Part shown: positions 1-4,059 of the stretch, in pieces
How the letters are laid out: each line of letters opens with the position of its first letter
Numbering within the stretch: the first letter of the stretch is position 1
Assembly: GCA_007130585.1 (NCBI GenBank)
Contig: SLSE01000136.1
Span: 1 to 5,181 of the forward strand
Source: Syntrophomonadaceae bacterium
GTDB taxonomy: Bacteria > Bacillota > Dethiobacteria > DTU022
Direction: 5' to 3'
DNA: 5,181 nucleotides
Program-made: the position numbers and the translations under genes
The notes under the pieces: generated by a model
The model's input: the letters and a program-made list of their open reading frames with translations, nothing else
Databases searched by the model: none
Told to the model about the DNA's origin: nothing

Positions 1-126
1 AACCGCCTTGTTCATCTTTACCATATGGTTGAAGCAGAAGAGCTTTATTACATAGTCCAGAATAATACCTCTGATTTGATTGAATTTGTCCGGCAGATCA
101 ACAAATTCATTGATCATAAGAAATAA
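1..126 (+). CDS. HepT-family (DUF86) toxin, C-terminal part only
   Basis: This is the last 41 residues of a reading frame that enters from the left edge and ends at TAA 124-126. It begins N-R-L-V-H-L-Y, which fits the HepT signature R-X4-H-X-Y if the residue just before the window is Arg; His5 and Tyr7 would be the conserved pair. The rest (AEELYYIVQNN, then DLIEFVRQINKFI) has the helical pattern of the HepT C-terminus. In characterised HepT/MNT systems HepT is a HEPN-fold RNase toxin, and the MNT nucleotidyltransferase neutralises it by adding AMP to the motif Tyr. The partner would lie to the left or be absent. The stretch is short, so the family call rests on one motif plus helix pattern. 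The gene converges on the PIN toxin at 211-636. Confidence 0.72.
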   Translation, partial: NRLVHLYHMVEAEELYYIVQNNTSDLIEFVRQINKFIDHKK

Positions 127-176
127 GAAAATAAAGCCCGGTGTTAAAGAAAGTGAGTAATTCTCAAAGTTAAAGC

Positions 177-203
177 CCAGGCCTGTTGGAGCCTGGTTTT
201 ATT
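177..203 (+). terminator. Hairpin and T-tract between convergent toxin genes
   Basis: CCAGGC (177-182) pairs with GCCTGG (191-196) around an 8-base loop and is followed on + by TTTTATT (197-203), an intrinsic terminator for the HepT-like gene 50 bases upstream. Read on -, the same stem is followed by GCTTTAACTTT, a weaker U-tract, so it may also stop transcription from the convergent PIN toxin gene that ends at 211. Confidence 0.65.
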
Positions 204-210
204 ATGTACT

Positions 211-636
211 TTACCTGATTAGCAGAACTTCCAGCTCCTTAAACCCTGACAACTTTTTATCGCTGGTAATGAATGCATCTGCCTTAACCTGGAGAGCAGT
301 TGCCAGCAGTAATGAATCTGGTGTGGCAATATCGTAGACGCCTCTAATCCTGGCAGCATCCACAGCAATATCCAGGGTAATATCGACAATTTCAAGGTTG
401 GGGAAATAGTAAAGCAAGCCATGATATTCAAGGGCCAAAAGTTCGTTATTGCAGCGGTATGGTCCGGTTAGCAGTTCCGTCATTGTTAAAGCAGAGATTG
501 CAGCTTTTGTAGCGCCTGTTTCAACCTTTTCCATTATTTTTTTAACCTGCCTGCCAAACACATCATGCCCTTCAAGAAAATAAATGAGCACACAGGTATC
601 AAGAAAAGGCTGTTTACAGTTCGAATAAGATGTCAC
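211..636 (-). CDS. vapC: PIN-domain ribonuclease toxin (VapC type)
   Basis: This 141-residue protein is the usual size for a single PIN domain. The four conserved acids are all visible: Asp13 (FLDTCVLIYFL), Glu54 (TMTELL), Asp107 (TPDSLLLATAL) and Asp126 (ITSDKKL). They form the Mg/Mn-binding centre that lets VapC toxins cut RNA, often tRNA or rRNA; the target cannot be read from sequence. The start is GTG at 636-634. It overlaps the antitoxin stop in the four bases GTGA, so the two genes are translationally coupled with antitoxin first, as is normal for VapBC. The gene ends at TAA just before the shared hairpin with the convergent HepT-like gene. Base composition is near 42-43% G+C in two sampled 60-base blocks, well below the genes to the right, which is consistent with horizontal acquisition. 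Confidence 0.9.
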   Translation of the reverse strand: MTSYSNCKQPFLDTCVLIYFLEGHDVFGRQVKKIMEKVETGATKAAISALTMTELLTGPYRCNNELLALEYHGLLYYFPNLEIVDITLDIAVDAARIRGVYDIATPDSLLLATALQVKADAFITSDKKLSGFKELEVLLIR

Positions 637-857
637 TTTTCCCAGGACTCTCTTTCTGCAACCAGGTAATGATCATCATAAGTTCCTTTGCCTGAGCCAT
701 ATAGCTTTTCCACGTAGTTTTCAGGTTCTTTCACCAGGCAGATCGAATCTCCCCTGATTAAAACTTTTAACCTGTCTCCCGCTTTCAGGTTAAGCTTTTG
801 CCTGGCTTCACCGGGGATAACAATCTGGTTTTTTGAACTTAATTTAACAGTGGACAC
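633..857 (-). CDS. vapB: AbrB/SpoVT-fold antitoxin (VapB type)
   Basis: This 74-residue protein has an N-terminal swapped-hairpin AbrB domain (about residues 1-45) with the typical run TVKLSSKNQIVIP, then EARQKLNLKAGDRLKV. An acidic/aromatic tail (about 46-74, ending RESWEK) is where such antitoxins usually wrap their PIN partner. An in-frame GTG lies nine bases further upstream (866), but it sits inside the Shine-Dalgarno sequence GGGAGGTG (871-864). The GTG at 857, six bases after that sequence, is the better start and gives the usual MSTVKLSS beginning. The gene overlaps the toxin gene by four bases. As an AbrB-type DNA-binding antitoxin it probably represses its own promoter through the inverted repeat at 876-902. 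Confidence 0.88.
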   Translation of the reverse strand: MSTVKLSSKNQIVIPGEARQKLNLKAGDRLKVLIRGDSICLVKEPENYVEKLYGSGKGTYDDHYLVAERESWEK

Positions 858-863
858 ATAAAA

Positions 864-871
864 CACCTCCC
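864..871 (-). promoter_or_regulatory. Ribosome binding site that fixes the antitoxin start
   Basis: Read on -, GGGAGGTG spans 871-864, followed by TTTTAT and then GTG at 857. The upstream in-frame GTG (866-864) is part of this element and cannot be served by it, which is why the shorter start was chosen. Confidence 0.75.
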
Positions 872-875
872 GCTT

Positions 876-902
876 GCTTTACATTATACTGAAATGTAAA
901 GC
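876..902. promoter_or_regulatory. Perfect inverted repeat, probable operator for autoregulation
   Basis: GCTTTACATT (876-885) and AATGTAAAGC (893-902) are perfect 10-base inverted arms around a 7-base centre. The repeat covers the whole -10 hexamer and half of the spacer of the AbrB/PIN promoter. A dimeric antitoxin bound here would block RNA polymerase, and this is the standard site for toxin-antitoxin autoregulation. The sequence shows the symmetry; the identity of the binding protein is inferred from position. Confidence 0.75.
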
Positions 903-911
903 GCCTGGCAA
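883..911 (-). promoter_or_regulatory. Sigma-A-type promoter of the AbrB/PIN operon
   Basis: On the - strand, TTGCCA (911-906) and TATAAT (888-883) are separated by exactly 17 bases. The -10 matches consensus fully and the -35 has one mismatch. Transcription would begin near 876, giving a leader of about 20 bases that holds the Shine-Dalgarno sequence. Confidence 0.82.
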
Positions 912-1132
912 GATAAAATCTTCAGGAACCAGCTAGAACTTTAAGGAAATGGCTGCAGGGCTTAATGGCCAAGACCGGTGATAATTTTCGGGGGAGAGTA
1001 AGTTGATGGTGAAGCCACGTGCCTGATGGCCTGGTTCTGTTATATACTGCTAAAATAAGGTATCAACTGGCTTACGCAAAGCGGTGATCTGCCCTTTTAA
1101 ACTCCAGGAAACCCTAAGCCATGGTGTATCTT
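912..1132. other. Intergenic stretch without a recognisable gene
   Basis: This stretch lies between the AbrB/PIN promoter and the end of hpt. I see no reading frame with family features, no tRNA-like fold and no insertion-sequence ends. A short ATG frame follows a GGGGGAGAG run near 990-1000 but closes after six codons. A weak inverted repeat (929-932 region GAACCAG against CTGGTTC near 1031-1037) is too short and too distant to interpret. Confidence 0.5.
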
Positions 1133-1138
1133 TTAGGG
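1112..1138 (-). terminator. Weak hairpin at the end of hpt
   Basis: On -, CCCTAA (1138-1133, including the hpt stop codon) can pair with TTAGGG (1117-1112) around a 15-base loop, followed only by TTTCC. It is the best terminator candidate after hpt but is a poor match, with a long loop and short U-tract, so the true end of the transcript may lie further left. Confidence 0.25.
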
Positions 1139-1678
1139 CCGGTCAAATTCAGCGATAAACTGCAGGTTGCGGTATCTTTCCTTGTAGTCCAGCCCGTAAC
1201 CGACGACAAAAATGTTGGGCAGGTCAAACCCCCTGTACTCCACGGGCACTTCAACTATGCGGCGCGCTTCGACGTTTAGCAGGGTGCAGATTTTCAGCCC
1301 GGCGGGGTTCCTTGTTTTCAGGTTGCGCAGCAGGTAGCCCAGGCTTAAACCCGTATCCACGATATCTTCGACGATCAGGACATGTTTGCCGGTTATGCTC
1401 AGATCCAGGTCCTTGGTAATGCGCACCACATCGGCTGAATCGGATTGTTCGCCGTAGGTGGAGATACTGATAAAATCTATGGCAAAAGGGATGCTCATTT
1501 TGCGGGTTAAATCGACCAGGAAGTACGTGCTGCCGCGCAGCACGCCGATCAGGATCAGTTCTTTCCCGGCGTAGTCGGCGGATATTTTTTTGCCCATCGC
1601 GGTGATCTTTTCTTCAATCTGTTCCTGCGTTAGAAGTATCTTCAGCCGGTCTTCACGGTATGATTTTTTATCGCTCAC
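1133..1678 (-). CDS. hpt: Hypoxanthine phosphoribosyltransferase
   Basis: This 181-residue enzyme of purine salvage transfers phosphoribose from PRPP to hypoxanthine (and usually guanine), giving IMP or GMP in the cytoplasm. The PRPP-binding motif VLIVEDIVDTG is at residues 100-110 with the Glu104-Asp105 pair. The pyrophosphate loop GVLRGS is at 45-50, the mobile-loop region STYGEQSDSADVVRITKDLD at 73-92, and the base-side motif VVGYGLDYKERYRNL at 158-172. Length is normal. The start is GTG 1678-1676; AAGGAG sits 9 bases upstream, inside the end of the kinase-like gene. Four-base GTGA overlap with that gene implies translational coupling. Oddity: where most bacterial Hpt proteins have LLDKP-RR, this one reads LLNVEARR (133-140), and the loop has SAD instead of SSG. 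The family call is firm, but fine specificity may differ. Confidence 0.95.
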   Translation of the reverse strand: MSDKKSYREDRLKILLTQEQIEEKITAMGKKISADYAGKELILIGVLRGSTYFLVDLTRKMSIPFAIDFISISTYGEQSDSADVVRITKDLDLSITGKHVLIVEDIVDTGLSLGYLLRNLKTRNPAGLKICTLLNVEARRIVEVPVEYRGFDLPNIFVVGYGLDYKERYRNLQFIAEFDRP

Positions 1679-2637
1679 CTGTACTCTCCTTCATCCTCTT
1701 CAATCCTGTGTTTTTTAAGCAGGCTTTCAAAACCTTTCTTGTCTATCAGGCGGACATTTACTTCAGGGTAGAGCTCTTTCATACGCCTTATTTTACGGTT
1801 TTTCCTCCAGGCCTGCTTGGGCTTCTGGGTGGTCAGTTCTATGTAGAGATCCTGGTCGGGAAGGTAAAAATCCGGTGAAAAGGCTTCGACAACATTACCT
1901 TCGCTGTCCCACTCCAGCAGGAAGGTGCGCGGCTCGTAATCCCAGCGGATGCGGTAGAAATCGAGCATGTGGGCAAACTCTTCTTCGCTGGGATGCATAA
2001 ACTTATCGGCTTCTTCTTCCGCAGAAGGAGTCAGGATGCCGTTTTCGATATCGGGGCCTGATGGACCGTCCCTGACCTCTCGCGGTTCGGAGTGGATACG
2101 GTAAGCGGCCACAATTATATCAGCTGCATCCTCAAGGCCCATGGTTCCGGTATTGAGCACCAGCTCGTACTCGCGCACGCTGTTCCAGTTCACATCAAAC
2201 ACCCGGCGGTAGTAAAGCCTCTTCTCGTGATCTTTTTCCTTGACCAGCTTAACAGCCGTTTCCGAATTGAGGTCGTACAGCTTCATAACCCTCTGCACCC
2301 GGTCCGTGAAACGGGCAATAACCCTGACATGCAGGGCAGGTGGATAATCGCGAAACAGTATCGAACCGCCGCGGCCCAGGATAACAAGGTTGTTCCGGAT
2401 AGCCAGGTCGTAGATATAGTTATGCATGGCCTCCAGGTATTCCCTGACGGCCTGCTCGCTTTCCTCACCGGTTACTGTTTTTTCGGGATCACCGGACGGT
2501 TCTTCTATCCCGTACTCAGTCAGGCCTTCGTTGATTGTATCCTTGTTTACCAAAAGAAACCTGGTTTTTTCAGCTACAAAGCGGGCGACAGTTTCTCCGC
2601 CGCTGCCAAATTCACGCGAGATCGTAATGATGCCCAA
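1675..2637 (-). CDS. Cytidylate-kinase-like protein fused to a PD-(D/E)XK-like domain
   Basis: This 320-residue protein has two parts. Residues 1-182 match the cytidylate-kinase-like family (Cytidylate_kin_2 type): P-loop region ITISREFGSGGE (4-15), LGRGGSILFRDYP (87-99), and the lid/Arg segment with DHEKRLYYRR (136-145), then YELVLNTG (157-164). After an acidic linker (about 183-214), residues 215-305 look like a PD-(D/E)XK nuclease-fold region: helix SEEEFAHML, WDYEP, SPDFYLP with Asp256, YIELTTQK with Glu267, a basic segment WRKNRKIRRMKELYP, and strand VNVRLID. The expected Lys of the motif is Thr269, with Lys272 nearby. The start is TTG 2637-2635, chosen because GGGGAGGG lies 7 bases upstream and no ATG fits. 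The gene is coupled to hpt by GTGA. A nucleotide-linked role is inferred; the kinase substrate and any nuclease activity are unknown. Confidence 0.8.
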   Translation of the reverse strand: MGIITISREFGSGGETVARFVAEKTRFLLVNKDTINEGLTEYGIEEPSGDPEKTVTGEESEQAVREYLEAMHNYIYDLAIRNNLVILGRGGSILFRDYPPALHVRVIARFTDRVQRVMKLYDLNSETAVKLVKEKDHEKRLYYRRVFDVNWNSVREYELVLNTGTMGLEDAADIIVAAYRIHSEPREVRDGPSGPDIENGILTPSAEEEADKFMHPSEEEFAHMLDFYRIRWDYEPRTFLLEWDSEGNVVEAFSPDFYLPDQDLYIELTTQKPKQAWRKNRKIRRMKELYPEVNVRLIDKKGFESLLKKHRIEEDEGEYR

Positions 2638-2644
2638 TAACAGA

Positions 2645-2677
2645 CCCTCCCCTGGTTTTTATAATTCGACAGGAGGG
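2645..2677 (-). promoter_or_regulatory. Leader hairpin that can bury the ribosome binding site
   Basis: In the - strand transcript, CCCTCC (2677-2672), extended by TG, pairs with GGAGGG (2650-2645), extended by CA with two unpaired bases. The second arm is the Shine-Dalgarno sequence (GGGGAGGG, 2652-2645) of the kinase-like gene, whose TTG start is 7 bases further on. Folding would therefore reduce initiation of this gene and of the coupled hpt. The pairing is visible in the sequence; a regulatory role is inference. Confidence 0.5.
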
Positions 2678-2685
2678 TTTTTTTT
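2645..2685 (+). terminator. Intrinsic terminator read on the + strand
   Basis: The same stem read on + (CCCTCC 2645-2650 with GGAGGG 2672-2677) is followed at once by eight T (2678-2685), a textbook rho-independent terminator shape. No + gene lies upstream, so it would stop antisense transcripts from the hpt/kinase region before they enter the antitoxin promoter. The loop is long (about 15-21 bases). Confidence 0.5.
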
Positions 2686-2688
2686 CCT

Positions 2689-2704
2689 GCATCCCCGGGG
2701 ATGC
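2689..2704. repeat. 16-base perfect palindrome
   Basis: GCATCCCC and GGGGATGC abut to form a perfect palindrome with a CCCGGG core. It lies inside the predicted leader of the kinase-like/hpt operon and could form a tight GC-rich stem in RNA or a dimer-binding site in DNA. No T-tract follows on either strand, so it is not a terminator. Confidence 0.6.
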
Positions 2705-2718
2705 CCGGGTTAAGGGAC

Positions 2719-2747
2719 ATATTATTGTAGTACCTGTGTACACAAAA
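2719..2747 (-). promoter_or_regulatory. Possible promoter of the kinase-like/hpt operon
   Basis: On -, TTTTGT (2747-2742) and TAATAT (2724-2719) are 17 bases apart. Both hexamers deviate from consensus, so this is a modest candidate. It would start RNA near 2712 and give a leader of about 75 bases holding the palindrome and the SD-burying hairpin. Confidence 0.33.
2735..2744. promoter_or_regulatory. Palindrome TGTGTACACA between divergent promoters
   Basis: A perfect 10-base palindrome lies 7 bases upstream of the + strand -35 and touches the -35 of the proposed - strand promoter. Its placement suits a regulator acting on both operons. The palindrome is seen; the function is inferred. Confidence 0.4.
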
Positions 2748-2751
2748 ATTG

Positions 2752-2780
2752 TTGACAGGGCATCGCAAACTTCATATAAT
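2752..2780 (+). promoter_or_regulatory. Perfect-consensus sigma-A promoter of the second toxin-antitoxin pair
   Basis: TTGACA (2752-2757) and TATAAT (2775-2780) match consensus exactly with an optimal 17-base spacer. Transcription would start near 2787, leaving a leader of about 30 bases before the antitoxin ATG. So strong a promoter usually needs repression, for which the inverted repeat at 2781-2805 is the nearest candidate. Confidence 0.9.
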
Positions 2781-2805
2781 TAAAGTAGTTATTGTTACTA
2801 CATTA
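2781..2805. promoter_or_regulatory. Imperfect inverted repeat at the transcription start, possible operator
   Basis: TAAAGTAGT (2781-2789) and ACTACATTA (2797-2805) pair at eight of nine positions around a 7-base centre, directly after the -10 element. Phd/YefM-type antitoxins repress their own operons by binding such repeats over the start site, so the product of the next gene is the likely ligand. Confidence 0.5.
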
Positions 2806-2815
2806 GGGCGTGGTT

Positions 2816-3106
2816 ATGATGAAAAAGAACTATATCGGCATCCGTGAAGCAAGAATTAACCTGAGCAAGCTGATCAGGGATGTGCGGGATGGAATGGAAA
2901 TTATCATAACCGACCGGGGAAAGCCTGTAGCCAGGCTGATAACCGCCGAAGGCGAAGACCTTTCGCTGGAAGAAAGGCTTAAAAATTACGAGGTCTGCGG
3001 ATTGATTGAACCATCCCGGGGCCAAAGCAGGAAAGCCCCCTCTCCTGTCGAGCTGCCCGAAGATTATGACCGGCCGGTGATCAGGGGTGACAGGGATGAC
3101 GAGTGA
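2816..3106 (+). CDS. Phd/YefM-type antitoxin (VapB partner)
   Basis: This 96-residue protein has the characteristic Phd/YefM core in its first half: IGIREARINLSKLIRDVRDG (7-26), then IIITDRGKPVARLI (29-42). The core forms the dimeric DNA-binding fold. The rest (LSLEERLKNYEV, then a Pro-rich stretch ending DRPVIRGDRDDE) is the flexible part that binds and neutralises the toxin. An in-frame GTG lies six bases upstream at 2810, but AGGG at 2805-2808 is one base from that GTG and seven from the ATG at 2816, so the ATG is preferred; ATG 2819 is also possible. The reading frame overlaps the toxin gene by 11 bases. It probably represses its own perfect-consensus promoter. Confidence 0.88.
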   Translation: MMKKNYIGIREARINLSKLIRDVRDGMEIIITDRGKPVARLITAEGEDLSLEERLKNYEVCGLIEPSRGQSRKAPSPVELPEDYDRPVIRGDRDDE

Positions 3107-3575
3107 GAGGCTTGCTGTAATCTACTGGGATTCCACCGCTCTCCTGTCTTTCCTTTTCAAGGACAGGCACAGCGAGCAGGTGATAAAAAAAGCCCGTCAG
3201 AAAGGTGTTCACCTGCTTACCACCCTCACTATTGCAGAAGTATATACGGTTATCAGCCGCATCCAGAGGGAGCAGCTGCTCTCCGAAATACTCGCCGATT
3301 CGTTATTTGAAGCTCTCGAAGCGGGGCCCTGGAGCAGGTTGAACATTGTTCCGGAAAGTTCAGCCCTGAGAGAGCTGGCTCGCAAATGGCCGCTTAAAGG
3401 GTCCGGCCTGTGGCACCTGGCTGCCGCAAAAACGCTGCAGCGCGAATTCCCGGAGCTGATGATCATGACCCTGGACAGTGAACTGGCCAGGGCTTCCAGG
3501 GGCGAAAGCCTCAGGCTGGTAACTATAAAAAGGAGGGAACCTGAAGGCAGGCCCGGCGATGATAACAGGCAGTGA
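3096..3575 (+). CDS. PIN-domain toxin with an altered active site
   Basis: This 159-residue PIN protein is encoded directly behind its antitoxin. Three of the four conserved acids are present: Asp12 (YWDSTALLSFL), Glu48 (TIAEVY) and Asp127 (MTLDSELA). In the third motif, usually D-A-L-H-L-A, it reads G104-L-W-H-L-A, so the Asp is replaced by Gly (codon GGC at 3405-3407, one transition from GAC). PIN toxins need these acids for metal-dependent RNA cleavage, so activity may be weak, lost or differently arranged. The start is ATG 3096: AGGGG lies eight bases upstream at 3083-3087. An in-frame GTG at 3087 is part of that element. The 11-base overlap with the antitoxin implies coupling. The tail after about residue 145 is basic, then polar. 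Confidence 0.82.
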   Translation: MTSERLAVIYWDSTALLSFLFKDRHSEQVIKKARQKGVHLLTTLTIAEVYTVISRIQREQLLSEILADSLFEALEAGPWSRLNIVPESSALRELARKWPLKGSGLWHLAAAKTLQREFPELMIMTLDSELARASRGESLRLVTIKRREPEGRPGDDNRQ

Positions 3576-3599
3576 AAAACGGAAGCAAGCCAATTAATT

Positions 3600-3627
3600 T
3601 TGATAGAGCCCGGTAAAAGATTAATTC
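3600..3627 (+). promoter_or_regulatory. Weak promoter candidate for the rubredoxin-like/dnaK pair
   Basis: TTGATA (3600-3605) is followed after 16 bases by TAATTC (3622-3627), or after 15 by TTAATT. Both are poor -10 hexamers. No CIRCE (TTAGCACTC with its inverted partner) or other heat-shock operator is visible between 3576 and 4059. Confidence 0.25.
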
Positions 3628-3658
3628 ATAACGACAAATTGAAAGGGGAGTATGTTTA

Positions 3659-4021
3659 ATGAAAATGTGGCGCTGTGAGATTTGCGGTTACCTTCACGAA
3701 GGGGAAGAACCCCCCGATCCCTGCCCGAAGTGCGGTTACCCGAAAGAGAATTTTACATTACTGGACGAGGAAGAAGCTGAGATGATGCGGGACGCCCTGG
3801 CGACCAGGGAAAAATATGCCCAGATTTATGACCACCTGGAAGCTGTAAAAACAATAGCCCAGGAAGGCATTGATTTGGACCTGGATGAAGGGTGCAATGA
3901 AATATTTGGACAAACCCGGAAGGATATCGAAAGTATCCATAACACCATCAAGGAAGAACTGGCCGGCCATGCCTCGGAATGCATCTGGGTCAAGGTGGCC
4001 AGCGACGGGTTACTTGAGTAA
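3659..4021 (+). CDS. Rubredoxin-like zinc/iron-binding protein with helical tail
   Basis: This 120-residue protein opens with a rubredoxin-type knuckle pair: WRCEICGYLHEG (4-15) and PCPKCGYPKENF (21-32), with Cys6/Cys9 and Cys22/Cys25 as metal ligands. It resembles the rubredoxin domain of rubrerythrins, which holds one iron and passes electrons. Residues 36-110 are predicted helical and acidic (EEEAEMMRDALATREKY, then DIESIHNTIKEELAG). I see no paired ExxH motifs of a ferritin-like di-iron site, so this is not an intact rubrerythrin. The start is ATG 3659, with AGGGGAG eight bases upstream (3644-3650). dnaK begins 38 bases downstream with no terminator between, so they are likely co-transcribed. 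An electron-transfer or redox-sensing role is inferred; zinc rather than iron is possible. Confidence 0.75.
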   Translation: MKMWRCEICGYLHEGEEPPDPCPKCGYPKENFTLLDEEEAEMMRDALATREKYAQIYDHLEAVKTIAQEGIDLDLDEGCNEIFGQTRKDIESIHNTIKEELAGHASECIWVKVASDGLLE

Positions 4022-4059
4022 CCATTAAATTTGATTAAGGAGAGATGAGGTGAACCGTT

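Noticed and set aside
130..178. AAAGCCC direct repeats near 133 and 173 as possible attachment or insertion scars
   Set aside because: Seven bases is too short, and the second copy is explained by its position at the base of the terminator stem.
990..1030. Small ATG frame after GGGGGAGAG as a short peptide gene
   Set aside because: It closes after six codons and has no other coding signal.
2092..2640. Long + strand open frame (182 codons) opposite the kinase-like gene
   Set aside because: It is antisense to a gene with clear family motifs, has no Shine-Dalgarno sequence or recognisable domain, and its composition fits a shadow frame.
2689..2704. The 16-base palindrome as an intrinsic terminator
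   Set aside because: No T-tract follows it on either strand; on - it is followed by an A-run.
2810..2815. GTG at 2810 as the start of the Phd-type antitoxin
   Set aside because: AGGG at 2805-2808 is only one base away, but is seven bases from ATG 2816, which also gives the usual protein start.
3576..4059. CIRCE or other heat-shock operator before dnaK
   Set aside because: I searched by eye for TTAGCACTC and its inverted partner and found neither.
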